Positions 23,385-31,321 of a stretch of 64,000 nt of DNA are shown here, in pieces (within the stretch, counting starts at the first letter, position 1; each line of letters opens with the position of its first letter). The stretch lies in contig NZ_JACHGW010000001.1 in NCBI RefSeq assembly GCF_014202505.1, positions 372,001 to 436,000 on the forward strand. The letters run 5' to 3'. This DNA comes from Armatimonas rosea (lineage in GTDB: Bacteria; Armatimonadota; Armatimonadia; Armatimonadales; Armatimonadaceae). The translations under genes and the position numbers were made by a program. The notes beneath the pieces were generated by a model. That model made no database searches. It was not told the DNA's origin and saw nothing but the letters and a program-made list of their open reading frames with translations.

Positions 23385-25166
23385 GTGAATACCCTCTTTC
23401 GGATCGCGTTTGGCGACTATGAGTTCGTTTTAGACCGCACCAGCCTGACCTACTCCCTCACCGAGACCGTCACCAAGACCGTCTGGGGCACCGGGCTCTC
23501 GCTCGGCTGGATTGAGCTCAAAGAGCGGGAGACGGGCGCAATTACCCGAACGGATTTTGGCGACTGCAAGCTCATCAGTATCGCCGAGAAGATGGGCGCG
23601 GCGGGCAAGCGCATCTTGCTGGGCCTCGATGCACCGGGTGGTGTCCCTGTGGATATCTATGTCATCTGCGGCCCGAAAGAGATCCAATTAACCGTTGAGG
23701 CCAGCCGCGATAGCAAGACACACTTGCTGGAGCGTGTGGGGCTCTTGCCAGGGCTCTGTCATGCAGAGCAAGGTGGGTATCTGGTACTGCCTTTGGGGGA
23801 GGGAACCTTACTTTACCCGGAGCGCTACCTGCCCATAGAAACCCCTCAGTATGAGTGGGATCGCATGGACCAGCTTCCCGTTTGGGAGAGCTTGACAATG
23901 CCATTCCTGGGAGCCGTTCAACCCGAGAGTGCTCTTGCCCTTCTGACAGACTCGGCCTACGCCGTCGGGGAGCTGGGAAAGTCGGCAATGGGAAGTGTCT
24001 CCGCCTCTTGGACTTACCGTCGCGACCCAGAGCGCCGACGGCTGGATATTCGTATCGTGCCTATTCCTGCGGGAGACTATGTGGCCATAGCACGTGCCTA
24101 CCGTGAGAAGCTGATCGCCGAACGCAACCATATGACGTTGCGCAAGAAAATTCGTGAGGCTCCCGAGAAAGAGTATCTGATTGGCTCTAGCTTTATCAAA
24201 GTGAATACAGCAGGAGACAGCTTAGAAGACTTTCCCGCCTATCTCAATATCCTCAAAACAGAACTGGGGCTGGATCGTGCGTTGCTAAATTTGGTCTTTA
24301 ACCGTTACCACGAAGTCCCTGAAAACCTAGTGGTAGATGCCTTTTCCATTGCGCGAGAGCAAAATTATAAAACCGTCTTTCGCCCTGTAGGTAAAGATGA
24401 TGAGCTTATTACGGTTGAGGAAAGCAAGGCACGCTTTGGTGGCGAGGTTGCCTTCCTGTCCATGCGCTGGCGCGAGTACCAGAGCGCACCGTCTCGCTGG
24501 AATTTTATCGAGCAGAACATGCAAGAGCTGGAGAACCTCAAGCAACATGCTCAGCTCATCGTGCAACCGGATCGCTGGGAGTGGCTTGCCATTGCCGCCG
24601 ATTTCACCGTTGACTCCTGGCGAGACGACCGTGGCATCTATCGAGTTCTTCAAAATGTTCCTCTCATTAGCGTTATCTACCGAGACTCTGTGGTGCAGTT
24701 CTCGGGTTGTAATCATATCTATGTTCAGCTATTTCTCAGTGCCCTGCTCCGGCTAAACCCGCCATCCTTTGCCCTACCCACTGGAATTACCGAAGGAGCC
24801 GAGGAAATGATTGCTGCCCTTCGTCCTTGCGCCATGATTCTTTGCATTCTTCACGCACTCACCTTCCCCGCATTTCTGACATCGCACACGTTCCTCACGC
24901 CCAACTTTCTCGTGGAGGAAGCGCTCTATTCCGATAAGACGCGAGTGGTGATCAACCAGAGCGAGACAGAGAGCTACGAAACCGATGACTTGCTCCTCCC
25001 TCCCGGCGGGTTCTACGTCCGCCACCCGCAGCTTGAAGCCCACGACGCGCTCCGGGTCGGAGCCGTAGAGTTTCCCCAGCGCGCTTGGCGGGTGCGCCGC
25101 AGCCTCGATGGCAAGCCGCTGGAGCAGTCAGAGCAAGTGGAAGAAAGAGAGTTTGAGGTGACCTGA
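23385..25166 (+). CDS. glycoside hydrolase-like protein, tentatively DUF5696
   Basis: A 593-residue product from GTG, with TACACT 6 bases upstream (23373-23378) suggesting a leaderless start. An amino-terminal beta-rich part (FRIAFGDYEFVLDRTSLTYSLTETV, TVEASRDSKTHLLERVG) is followed by the linker YVAIARAYREKLIAERNHMTLRKKI and a barrel-like middle (EYLIGSSFIKV, DAFSIAREQNYKTVF). This order resembles DUF5696, related to GH101-like enzymes, but I cannot assign catalytic residues. No signal peptide. The segment about 24100-24950 has lower GC than its ends, hinting at a mosaic history. Confidence 0.6.
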   Translation: MNTLFRIAFGDYEFVLDRTSLTYSLTETVTKTVWGTGLSLGWIELKERETGAITRTDFGDCKLISIAEKMGAAGKRILLGLDAPGGVPVDIYVICGPKEIQLTVEASRDSKTHLLERVGLLPGLCHAEQGGYLVLPLGEGTLLYPERYLPIETPQYEWDRMDQLPVWESLTMPFLGAVQPESALALLTDSAYAVGELGKSAMGSVSASWTYRRDPERRRLDIRIVPIPAGDYVAIARAYREKLIAERNHMTLRKKIREAPEKEYLIGSSFIKVNTAGDSLEDFPAYLNILKTELGLDRALLNLVFNRYHEVPENLVVDAFSIAREQNYKTVFRPVGKDDELITVEESKARFGGEVAFLSMRWREYQSAPSRWNFIEQNMQELENLKQHAQLIVQPDRWEWLAIAADFTVDSWRDDRGIYRVLQNVPLISVIYRDSVVQFSGCNHIYVQLFLSALLRLNPPSFALPTGITEGAEEMIAALRPCAMILCILHALTFPAFLTSHTFLTPNFLVEEALYSDKTRVVINQSETESYETDDLLLPPGGFYVRHPQLEAHDALRVGAVEFPQRAWRVRRSLDGKPLEQSEQVEEREFEVT

Positions 25167-25296
25167 TCGCTCCCGTTAGAGGGGAGCGTCAACGAGCCTC
25201 GTTCCTCGGCTGCAAAGGCCTTCCCAGCGCGTAGCGCTCGTTGACGCCCCGCTCCAAACCGCATTGGCCCCCCGCCGGGCGGGGGTTAGGGGGCCA
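25166..25296. repeat. truncated family B element joined to a family C element
   Basis: GATCGCTCCCGTTAGAGGGGAGCG and TCAACGAGCCTCGTTCCTCGG are the left part of family B; the right part is short (CGCTCGTTGACGCCCCGCTCC). From 25261 a family C copy follows: GCATTGGCCCCCCGCCGGGC then GGGGGTTAGGGGGCC. The TAA stop of the ion channel gene (25286-25288, minus strand) is inside the family C copy. Confidence 0.8.
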
Positions 25297-26392
25297 TGTT
25301 GAAAAAATGGCCCGACGGGTCGGTGCTCATGCGCCAGTGGTCGTGGGCGTTGGGGTTGGGCGCGATAGTCGGGAGCGTCAGCTCTAGCCACTGCGCGAGC
25401 GCGGCAAGGTGCGGCTCGTAGAGGGCGCGGAGCTCCCGGAAGTGCGCGTGGGCCTCGGGCGAGGTGTCGAGAGGCATGCCGGCGTCGGTGAGGAGCGTGA
25501 AGAGCGCTTCTTGCTCGGTGTCGGGGAGCCGGTCCGGCACAACGGGAGTCCGGTTCAGCGCGAGGCGCAGGTCCACGGCGGCGTGGCGGGCCATCGCGAA
25601 GGTCAGGCGCGCTTGGTAGAGCAGTGCCCCTTTTGGCTGGGTCGCGATAATCAGGGCGCAGGTATCCAGGATGGTGGTGAGGGTGCCCAGCCAGCTCTGC
25701 CGGTCGTGCTGGGAGCGCCAGTACATGAGGGAGGGGTAGGAGAGATGGCTCTCTAAAAGCTCGGCAGACCAGCGCTCCCAGTTCTTGAGCGTGTCCTTGA
25801 GGTCGCCTAGATCGGGGCAGCCGCCGATGCGCTTGAGAAGCTCGCCGGCGCTGGGCGGGGTTGAGGCGCGTGCATCGAGCATCCCGATCTCGACCTCGCG
25901 CCTGGCAAAGGCCTGGTAGAGCACGGGCAGGTAGGCGATCACGATGGCGAGGAACCCAAAACCCAGCGCTGCCTCGCAGTCCGTGATGGCACGGGCAAAG
26001 CTGGTGCGCGGCGCCACATCGCCAAAGCCGAGGGTAATGAACGTGGTGGCCGAGAGGTAGAGGTAGGTTGCAAACGTGGGGACGGCTTCTGGGGCGCTGA
26101 TGGGCAGGTGGAGCGACCAGCCCAGGCCCGCGAAGGCGACCACCAAGAGCATTCCCCAGGCCACAAAGAGAGTCAGCACCGAGAACGGGCCAAAGACCGC
26201 GAACCAGTCGTCGCGCATCCCCGGACGCAAGCGCCGCCCGAGCCGCCGCCAGCTCAGCCAGAGCCACTTATAGAAATAGCCGACCGCACGGAGCGGTCGG
26301 CTGATACGGCGCGGGAGAACCAGCCCCTCAAAGGCCTCTAGTAGGACACTGCCAATCACCAGAACGCACAGAGGGGCCAGCAGGAACCGCAT
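25286..26392 (-). CDS. two-TM ion channel protein (Ion_trans_2 type)
   Basis: The 368-residue product starts MRFLLAPLCVLVIGSVLLEAFEGLVLP (TM1). Further membrane segments lie at FSVLTLFVAWGMLLVVAFAGLGW and GFGFLAIVIAYLPVLYQAF. A pore loop TTFITLGFGDVAP, like the K+ filter TxGYGD, sits between the last two. About 200 cytoplasmic residues follow without a recognisable nucleotide-binding fold. The family usually conducts K+. Its last residues (FNMAP) and stop codon come from or touch a family C palindrome, so the carboxy end may have been changed by insertion. Confidence 0.85.
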   Translation of the reverse strand: MRFLLAPLCVLVIGSVLLEAFEGLVLPRRISRPLRAVGYFYKWLWLSWRRLGRRLRPGMRDDWFAVFGPFSVLTLFVAWGMLLVVAFAGLGWSLHLPISAPEAVPTFATYLYLSATTFITLGFGDVAPRTSFARAITDCEAALGFGFLAIVIAYLPVLYQAFARREVEIGMLDARASTPPSAGELLKRIGGCPDLGDLKDTLKNWERWSAELLESHLSYPSLMYWRSQHDRQSWLGTLTTILDTCALIIATQPKGALLYQARLTFAMARHAAVDLRLALNRTPVVPDRLPDTEQEALFTLLTDAGMPLDTSPEAHAHFRELRALYEPHLAALAQWLELTLPTIAPNPNAHDHWRMSTDPSGHFFNMAP

Positions 26393-26396
26393 GAGG

Positions 26397-27488
26397 CTAG
26401 CTGAGTTTCTTAAGCAGGGTTACGCGGCCAATCGGGAGCCACTCCACCACGAGAATATCGCCGTTCTGGAGGAACTTCGCTGAGTGTGGGTGCACAAACT
26501 TGCCCGCCACAAACTCACTGCGTGGCCGACCGCGGCCCGGCAGGTTGGCGACGGTTGTCCCATCCCCGAGCGCCGCCGCCACCTTGTTGTTCCTACCCAG
26601 CACGGTGACAATGCTCCGCAGGTCCGGCACCAGTAGCAAATCGCCCTGCACATGGAAGTGACACGGCTGGCGCATGCCATCGGTGTCGAACTTGATGTGC
26701 TTGCCGTCCATCGTGAAGTACTGCAGCCGGCTATTGGCACGGTCGGCGACCACGACCTGCGGCTCTTTTCCACGGGTATCCACCCAGATCCCGTGCGCCT
26801 GGAGCACCTTGCCCGGCTCCTTGCCCTTGCCTCCAAAGACCCGGATAAACTCACCCTTGATGTTGTACTGCGTGATGTAGTCCGAGCCGTAGCCATCGGT
26901 GACATAGAAGTCCCCATTGGGTGCCAGCGCGACATTGGTGGGGATAAACGGCGAGTTGCTCTTGTAGACCCGCCCGGTGTCGGAGATCAGGTCGTTGAGT
27001 CCCTTGGTCCAGAGCACCGTGCCATCGAGGGTGGTCTTGACCACGTTGCGGTGCGCGGTGTCGCAGTGGTAGAGGTACTCGGTGCCGCTCTCCTTGCGAA
27101 TATCGAGCCCGTGGCCGCCGCCCTTGAACTGGGCCCCAAACGAGCGCAGGAACTTCCCGTCTTTGCTAAAGACATAGATCGCATCGTCGCTCTTGCCACC
27201 CCCCCCAACTGTGTGGGAGATGTAGATATTGCCCTTCTCGTCTTGCGCGACACCCTGCGTGTCACCCCACTTGTGGGTGTCGGGCGGGACAAGCCAGTCG
27301 TGGATGCACTCGTAGCGCAGGGAGCCCGCCCCCAAGATCAGCTTGGGCGCGTTCTGCGCGGCCTCGGCATCGCCCGAGACAAGCAGGTCGGTGATCACCG
27401 CAGCGGCTGCAGTCGCCCCGGCTTTCAGAAGGAGATCGCGGCGGGTCAGGAGGCCACGCTGCTCCAGAGGAAGATCGTTTTCGTTCAT
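26397..27488 (-). CDS. Tat-exported NHL/six-bladed beta-propeller protein
   Basis: Start ATG 27488 gives 363 residues; the longer frame runs into a repeat element. The amino end has a twin-arginine signal (LLTRRDLLLKAGATAAAAVI). Propeller blades follow: QGVAQDEKGNIYISHT, DDAIYVFSKDGKFLRSFG, HGLDIRKESGTEYLYHCD, NVALAPNGDFYVTDGYGSDYI, QYNIKGEFIRVFGGKG, AHGIWVDTRGKEPQVVVADRANSRLQ. Such proteins bind or lyse peptides or carbohydrates outside the cell; the ligand is unknown. It is divergent from the Gfo/Idh gene. Confidence 0.9.
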   Translation of the reverse strand: MNENDLPLEQRGLLTRRDLLLKAGATAAAAVITDLLVSGDAEAAQNAPKLILGAGSLRYECIHDWLVPPDTHKWGDTQGVAQDEKGNIYISHTVGGGGKSDDAIYVFSKDGKFLRSFGAQFKGGGHGLDIRKESGTEYLYHCDTAHRNVVKTTLDGTVLWTKGLNDLISDTGRVYKSNSPFIPTNVALAPNGDFYVTDGYGSDYITQYNIKGEFIRVFGGKGKEPGKVLQAHGIWVDTRGKEPQVVVADRANSRLQYFTMDGKHIKFDTDGMRQPCHFHVQGDLLLVPDLRSIVTVLGRNNKVAAALGDGTTVANLPGRGRPRSEFVAGKFVHPHSAKFLQNGDILVVEWLPIGRVTLLKKLS

Positions 27489-27534
27489 GACGCCTGCTTC
27501 GACAGCGCGGCGGCAATTTCCTGCGTTTTTCGTC

Positions 27535-27668
27535 GCCGATTGGAAATCGGCGTCTGCAGTGGCGTCGTTCCTCCGCCGCGAAGCCCGTTCCGGGCATGCC
27601 GAATTATGGCCGGAACGGCCTTCGTAGCCATAGGCTCTCCAGTCCGGCCGTTCCAATCGGCCGGACAA
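27535..27668. repeat. palindromic element (family B-like core)
   Basis: CCGATTGGAAATCGG opens the element, and GGCCGTTCCAATCGGCCGG closes it. Inside are GTCGTTCCTCCGCCGCGAAGCC, CCCGTTCCGGGCATGCCG, AATTATGGCCGGAACGGCC and TTCGTAGCCATAGGCTCTCC; the last two match the element at 8886-9052. It fills most of the gap between the divergent propeller and oxidoreductase genes. Confidence 0.8.
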
Positions 27669-27707
27669 ACGCAGGATTTCCCCCAATATTTCGCGAATTT
27701 GGGGGGC

Positions 27708-28730
27708 ATGAGACCATTCAATGTTGCCGTCATTGGCTACGGCTTTGCCGGGCGCTGTTTCCATAGCTACTTAGTCGGGCTGGCGCCGGGCCTGAAGCTC
27801 CATGGGATCGCCTCGCGCGACCCGCAGACCCGTGAGCGCATCGTGCGGGACCGGCACTGTATTGCGTATGAGGGGCTCGACGATGTCCTCAAGGACGATG
27901 CCGTGGACCTGGTCGTGCTTGCGTCGCCGTCGGCGGTGCACTGTGAGCAGGCGGTGGCGGCGCTGGATGCGGGCAAGCACGTGGTCACCGACAAGATCAT
28001 GTGCCTGAACTTGGAGGAGTGCGACCAGATGCTCGCGGCTGCGGAGCGCAACAAGAAGCTGCTGGCGGTCTTTCAGAACCGGCGCTGGGACGGCGACTAC
28101 CTCACGGTGAAGCATCTCATGCAGAGCGGCGAGCTAGGGACCGTGCGCTGGATGGAGCTGGCGTGGCAGGGCTTTGGCGCGTGGGGCGGCTGGCGCGGCG
28201 CGGCGGAGATGGGGGGCGGGCGCTTCTTCGATCTGGGGGCGCACCTGGTCGATCAGCTTCTGACCCTGCAAAACTCCCCCGCCGAGACTGTCTACTGCCG
28301 CCTGCGCCGCGACTACGATGCCAGCGATATCGACTCGGAGGCGCTGATCGTGGTCACGTTTGCCAACGGGGCCACGGGAATCGCCGATCTCTCGGGGATG
28401 AGCGCCATCTCCAAGCCGCGCTTCCGGGTGCACGGGAGCCGCGCGACCTTTGTGAAGTACGGCCTCGATCCGCAAGAGAAGGCCATGATCGCGGGCGATA
28501 TCGACAGCGCGGTAGAGACCCCGGAGAGCTACGGCACGCTCCACGATGGCAAGTCCGAGCGCCAGATCACGACCCTTCCCGGCCGCTGGCGCAGCTTCTA
28601 CGAGAATGTCACCGAGCACCTCGCGGGCAACGCCCCAATCGCGGTGACCCTGGAGAGCTCCCGCGCCGGGATGCAGGTGATCGACGCCGCCCTGAAGTCC
28701 GCCGCCACGGGCGAGGTCGTGCGGCTGTGA
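27708..28730 (+). CDS. Gfo/Idh/MocA family oxidoreductase
   Basis: Start ATG 27708 (GGGGGGC just upstream) gives 340 residues. The Rossmann motif FNVAVIGYGFAGRCFHSYL is followed by LVVLASPSAVHCEQAVAALDAGKHVVTDKIMC, where the family EKP motif is altered to TDK, and by the substrate-domain segment GGRFFDLGAHLVDQLLTL with the usual Asp/His pair. These enzymes oxidise or reduce sugars and cyclitols with NAD(P). It lies upstream of the hydrolase-amidohydrolase-Rieske operon, separated by a family B element. Confidence 0.92.
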   Translation: MRPFNVAVIGYGFAGRCFHSYLVGLAPGLKLHGIASRDPQTRERIVRDRHCIAYEGLDDVLKDDAVDLVVLASPSAVHCEQAVAALDAGKHVVTDKIMCLNLEECDQMLAAAERNKKLLAVFQNRRWDGDYLTVKHLMQSGELGTVRWMELAWQGFGAWGGWRGAAEMGGGRFFDLGAHLVDQLLTLQNSPAETVYCRLRRDYDASDIDSEALIVVTFANGATGIADLSGMSAISKPRFRVHGSRATFVKYGLDPQEKAMIAGDIDSAVETPESYGTLHDGKSERQITTLPGRWRSFYENVTEHLAGNAPIAVTLESSRAGMQVIDAALKSAATGEVVRL

Positions 28731-28736
28731 TCTTTA

Positions 28737-28884
28737 GATCGCCCCCGTTGGAGGGGGGCGTCAACGAGCGCTTCGCGCTGGGAAGGCCTTCGGCCATAGA
28801 AAACTCAGAGGCTCTCTGATGGCCGAAGGCCTTTGTCGCGGAGCCTGCGACGCTCGTTGACGCCCCCCTCCAACGGGGGCGATC
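28737..28884. repeat. palindromic element, family B, copy 2
   Basis: GATCGCCCCCGTTGGAGGGG at the left and its complement at the right are arms of over 30 bp continuing into GCGTCAACGAGCG. The core has AAGGCCTTCGGCCATAGAAA, a second GGCCGAAGGCCTTTG and TCGCGGAGCCTGCGACG. It starts a few bases after the oxidoreductase stop and ends 13 bases before the -10 of the next gene. Confidence 0.92.
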
Positions 28885-28908
28885 CAAAACGGGGCGATAA
28901 AATATCCC

Positions 28909-29856
28909 ATGAAACAAAACGAGACCCCTCTGACCTACAGCGACCCTGCGCCGCGTCGCTACGATCTCACGGCGCGTGCCAGCCAGCTCGACCCTCGTGC
29001 GAGGCCCCACCCCGAGATTGGGTTTGTCTTTGAGAAGGACGGCAAGCCGACCGATGTAGAGCACGCCGCGGTGGACACGCGGGTCGCGCCGCGGGGGCGG
29101 CTGGTGATCTGGCTCATGGGCCACAGCATGCCGCTCTTTGACCGGCTCACCAGCTACGGTCTGCACGCCATCCAGGTCCACTACGCCAACGGCTGGTTTG
29201 GGCAGTTCGGCGACAAGGGCCCCAAGGGCGACACGACCTTCAACGGCCGGATTCGTCTGGAGGCCGCCACCGGGGAGGATGTCAGCGAGGTTGTCACCAT
29301 TCCCAAGCCCGATAGCATCAAGGAGCGCGCGCTGGTGCTGGTGCGCTGGCTCGCCAAGGAGAACCCGCAGGGAGGCTGGGACTACTTTCTGACGCCCGGT
29401 GGCAGCGAGCTGCGCTGGGAGCGGGTGATCCTGGCGGGCATCTCCCACGGCTCGACCACGGCGGCGCGGTTTGCCAAGCAACAAAAAGTCGCGCGGGTGG
29501 TGATGCTCAGCGGCCCGCGCGACCAGCACGAGACCTGGCAGTCGCTACCATCGGCGACACCGACCAATCGCTACTTTGGCTTTAGCCACGTGCTGGATGC
29601 GGGCTGGGGCGGCAACCACTATCCCCGCTCTTGGGAGCTGCTCGGGCTGGAGAAGTTTGGGCCGATTGTCAATGTGGATAAAGAGAAGCCGCCGTACCGA
29701 AACACGCGCCGCCTGATCACGGACGCCGATGTCAAGGGCAACCCCGACCGCGCGCATAGCTCGGCGATGCCCGGCGGCGCGGCGGTCAAAGACGCCAGCG
29801 GGAAGTTTATCCACGAGGATGTCTGGCGCTACTTGTTTACCCACCCGACGGAGTGA
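28909..29856 (+). CDS. alpha/beta-hydrolase-fold protein (BPSS1187-like)
   Basis: A 315-residue product. LVIWLMGHSMP near 65-75 fits the oxyanion strand, VILAGISHGSTTAARFA the nucleophile elbow (G-x-S-H-G, Ser near 178), VARVVMLSGPRDQHETW the next strand, and a late DRAHSS offers the His. Family relatives are uncharacterised hydrolases. TAAAAT lies 5 bases upstream of ATG (28898-28903). It is the first gene of a likely three-gene operon; the next start overlaps or lies just after its stop. Confidence 0.75.
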   Translation: MKQNETPLTYSDPAPRRYDLTARASQLDPRARPHPEIGFVFEKDGKPTDVEHAAVDTRVAPRGRLVIWLMGHSMPLFDRLTSYGLHAIQVHYANGWFGQFGDKGPKGDTTFNGRIRLEAATGEDVSEVVTIPKPDSIKERALVLVRWLAKENPQGGWDYFLTPGGSELRWERVILAGISHGSTTAARFAKQQKVARVVMLSGPRDQHETWQSLPSATPTNRYFGFSHVLDAGWGGNHYPRSWELLGLEKFGPIVNVDKEKPPYRNTRRLITDADVKGNPDRAHSSAMPGGAAVKDASGKFIHEDVWRYLFTHPTE

Positions 29857-29861
29857 GGACG

Positions 29862-30926
29862 ATGACCGTAATCGACACCGATGTCCACCACACCTGGCGC
29901 TCCGTGCAGGAACTACTGCCGTTTCTGGACGAGCCGTGGCGCTTTCAGGTAGCGAAGGGACTGCGCGCGGTGGGGACGGGCCACGGCTGGAACTCGCCGA
30001 TTGGGGTGGAGCGCGAGGACTCCGTGCCGCCCGATGGAGGCCGGCCCGCGTCCGATCCCGCGTTTGTGGCGCAGCAGCTCTACGAGCCGCTGGGGATCGC
30101 CTACGCGATCTTAAACCCGGCGAGCATCATCTCGATCGCGACCTACCCCGACGGCGACTACGCCAGCGCTCTCTGCCGCGCCTACAACGACTGGCAGCTC
30201 CAGAGCGAGTGGCTGCACGACTCGCGCAACTATCTCGCCATGGTGGTCGCGCCGCAGGACGCCGAGGCGGCCGCGCGGGAGATCGAGCGGATCGGGGAGC
30301 ACCCCCGGATCGCCAGTGTCTTGCTCTCGTCGGCGCTGGGCGCACCGGCGGGCCACCGGAAGTTCTGGCCGCTCTACGCCGCCGCGGAGCGCGTGGGCCT
30401 GCCGGTCTCGCTCCATCCGGGCGCGGATGGCTCGGGGACCGCGGGGCCGCCGACCGCGGTGGGCTGGCCACGCACCTACTTTGAGTGGCACACCGACCTC
30501 TCCCAGGGCTACATGGCGCACACGGTCTCGCTGCTGGCCGAGGGGGTGTTCCAGAAGTTCCCCCAGCTCAAGGTCGTGCTCACGGAGGGCGGGTTTGGCT
30601 GGGTGCCGCACGTGCTCTGGCGCGCCGATAAGAACTGGAAGGCGCTCCGGCTCCAGCTCCCCTGGCTCACCGAGCCGCCCAGCGCGGTGTTCCGCCGGCA
30701 CATTCGCCTGACCACCCAGCCGATGGAGGAGCCCGAGAAGCCAGGGCACCTGGAGAACCTCATCGACATGATGGGCAGCGATGAGCTTCTGATGTTCTCG
30801 TCGGACTACCCGCACTGGGACGGCGACGATCCCCGGTACTCGCTGCGGGCGCTCAAGAGTGAGGCGCTACGGGAGAAGATCCTCTACGGCAATGCCCTCG
30901 CGACCTTCACGAGGCTCCCCCAATGA
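29862..30926 (+). CDS. amidohydrolase family protein (Amidohydro_2)
   Basis: I use ATG 29862, with GAGG a few bases ahead; a GTG at 29853 overlapping the previous stop is possible. The 354-residue metal-dependent TIM barrel has DTDVHHTWR at the start (altered D-x-H metal motif), LPVSLHPGADG with the central His, KVVLTEGGFGWVPHVLWRAD and LMFSSDYPHWDGDDP with the final Asp. The ACMSD-like branch decarboxylates or hydrolyses aromatic intermediates. Its stop overlaps the Rieske start (ATGA), suggesting joint function. Confidence 0.92.
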   Translation: MTVIDTDVHHTWRSVQELLPFLDEPWRFQVAKGLRAVGTGHGWNSPIGVEREDSVPPDGGRPASDPAFVAQQLYEPLGIAYAILNPASIISIATYPDGDYASALCRAYNDWQLQSEWLHDSRNYLAMVVAPQDAEAAAREIERIGEHPRIASVLLSSALGAPAGHRKFWPLYAAAERVGLPVSLHPGADGSGTAGPPTAVGWPRTYFEWHTDLSQGYMAHTVSLLAEGVFQKFPQLKVVLTEGGFGWVPHVLWRADKNWKALRLQLPWLTEPPSAVFRRHIRLTTQPMEEPEKPGHLENLIDMMGSDELLMFSSDYPHWDGDDPRYSLRALKSEALREKILYGNALATFTRLPQ

Positions 30927-31321
30927 AGCATATTGTCTGCCCCGTGAGTGCCCTCCCGCCGGGAAGCCGCATCATTGTCGAGGTCAATGGGCTCTCGATC
31001 GGGGTGTTCAATGTCGCGGGGACGTTCTACGCGCTCAAGAATGTCTGCCCGCACCAGGGTGCGCCGCTCTGTGTCGGGTCGGTGCGGGGGACGACTCTCC
31101 CGAGTGCGCCTGGCGAGCCCTATATCTGGGGCCGCGACGGTGAGATTCTGCGCTGTCCTTGGCACGGCTGGGAGTTTGATCTCACCACGGGCCGCTCGAT
31201 CTTCAACCCTCATGCCTGCCGTGTCAAGGCCTACGAGGTGGGGGTGGAGCCGTCGGTGGAGACCTTCCCGGTCAGTGTCGACCCGCACGCGCAGGTTGTC
31301 TTGCACCTGCCCGGAGCTTAG
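30923..31321 (+). CDS. Rieske [2Fe-2S] ferredoxin-like protein
   Basis: The 132-residue protein carries one Rieske domain: CPHQG (Cys42, His44) and CPWHGWEF (Cys78, His81). The loop between the two cluster motifs (about 30 residues) is longer than usual and includes SAPGEPYIWGRDGEIL. Alone it is an electron carrier, probably for an oxygenase. No oxygenase large subunit is in the window. It is translationally coupled to the amidohydrolase, and its last 50 bases overlap the convergent GGDEF gene. Confidence 0.93.
   Translation: MKHIVCPVSALPPGSRIIVEVNGLSIGVFNVAGTFYALKNVCPHQGAPLCVGSVRGTTLPSAPGEPYIWGRDGEILRCPWHGWEFDLTTGRSIFNPHACRVKAYEVGVEPSVETFPVSVDPHAQVVLHLPGA

Noticed and set aside
26652-27707. 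Upstream extension of the Gfo/Idh reading frame
   Set aside because: It is antisense to the NHL propeller gene and crosses a palindromic element; the family begins at the Rossmann strand just after ATG 27708.
28737-28884. Family B element considered as a bidirectional terminator
   Set aside because: The stems lack flanking T or A runs and related copies are found in a gene end and behind a promoter, so a mobile or structural repeat is more likely.
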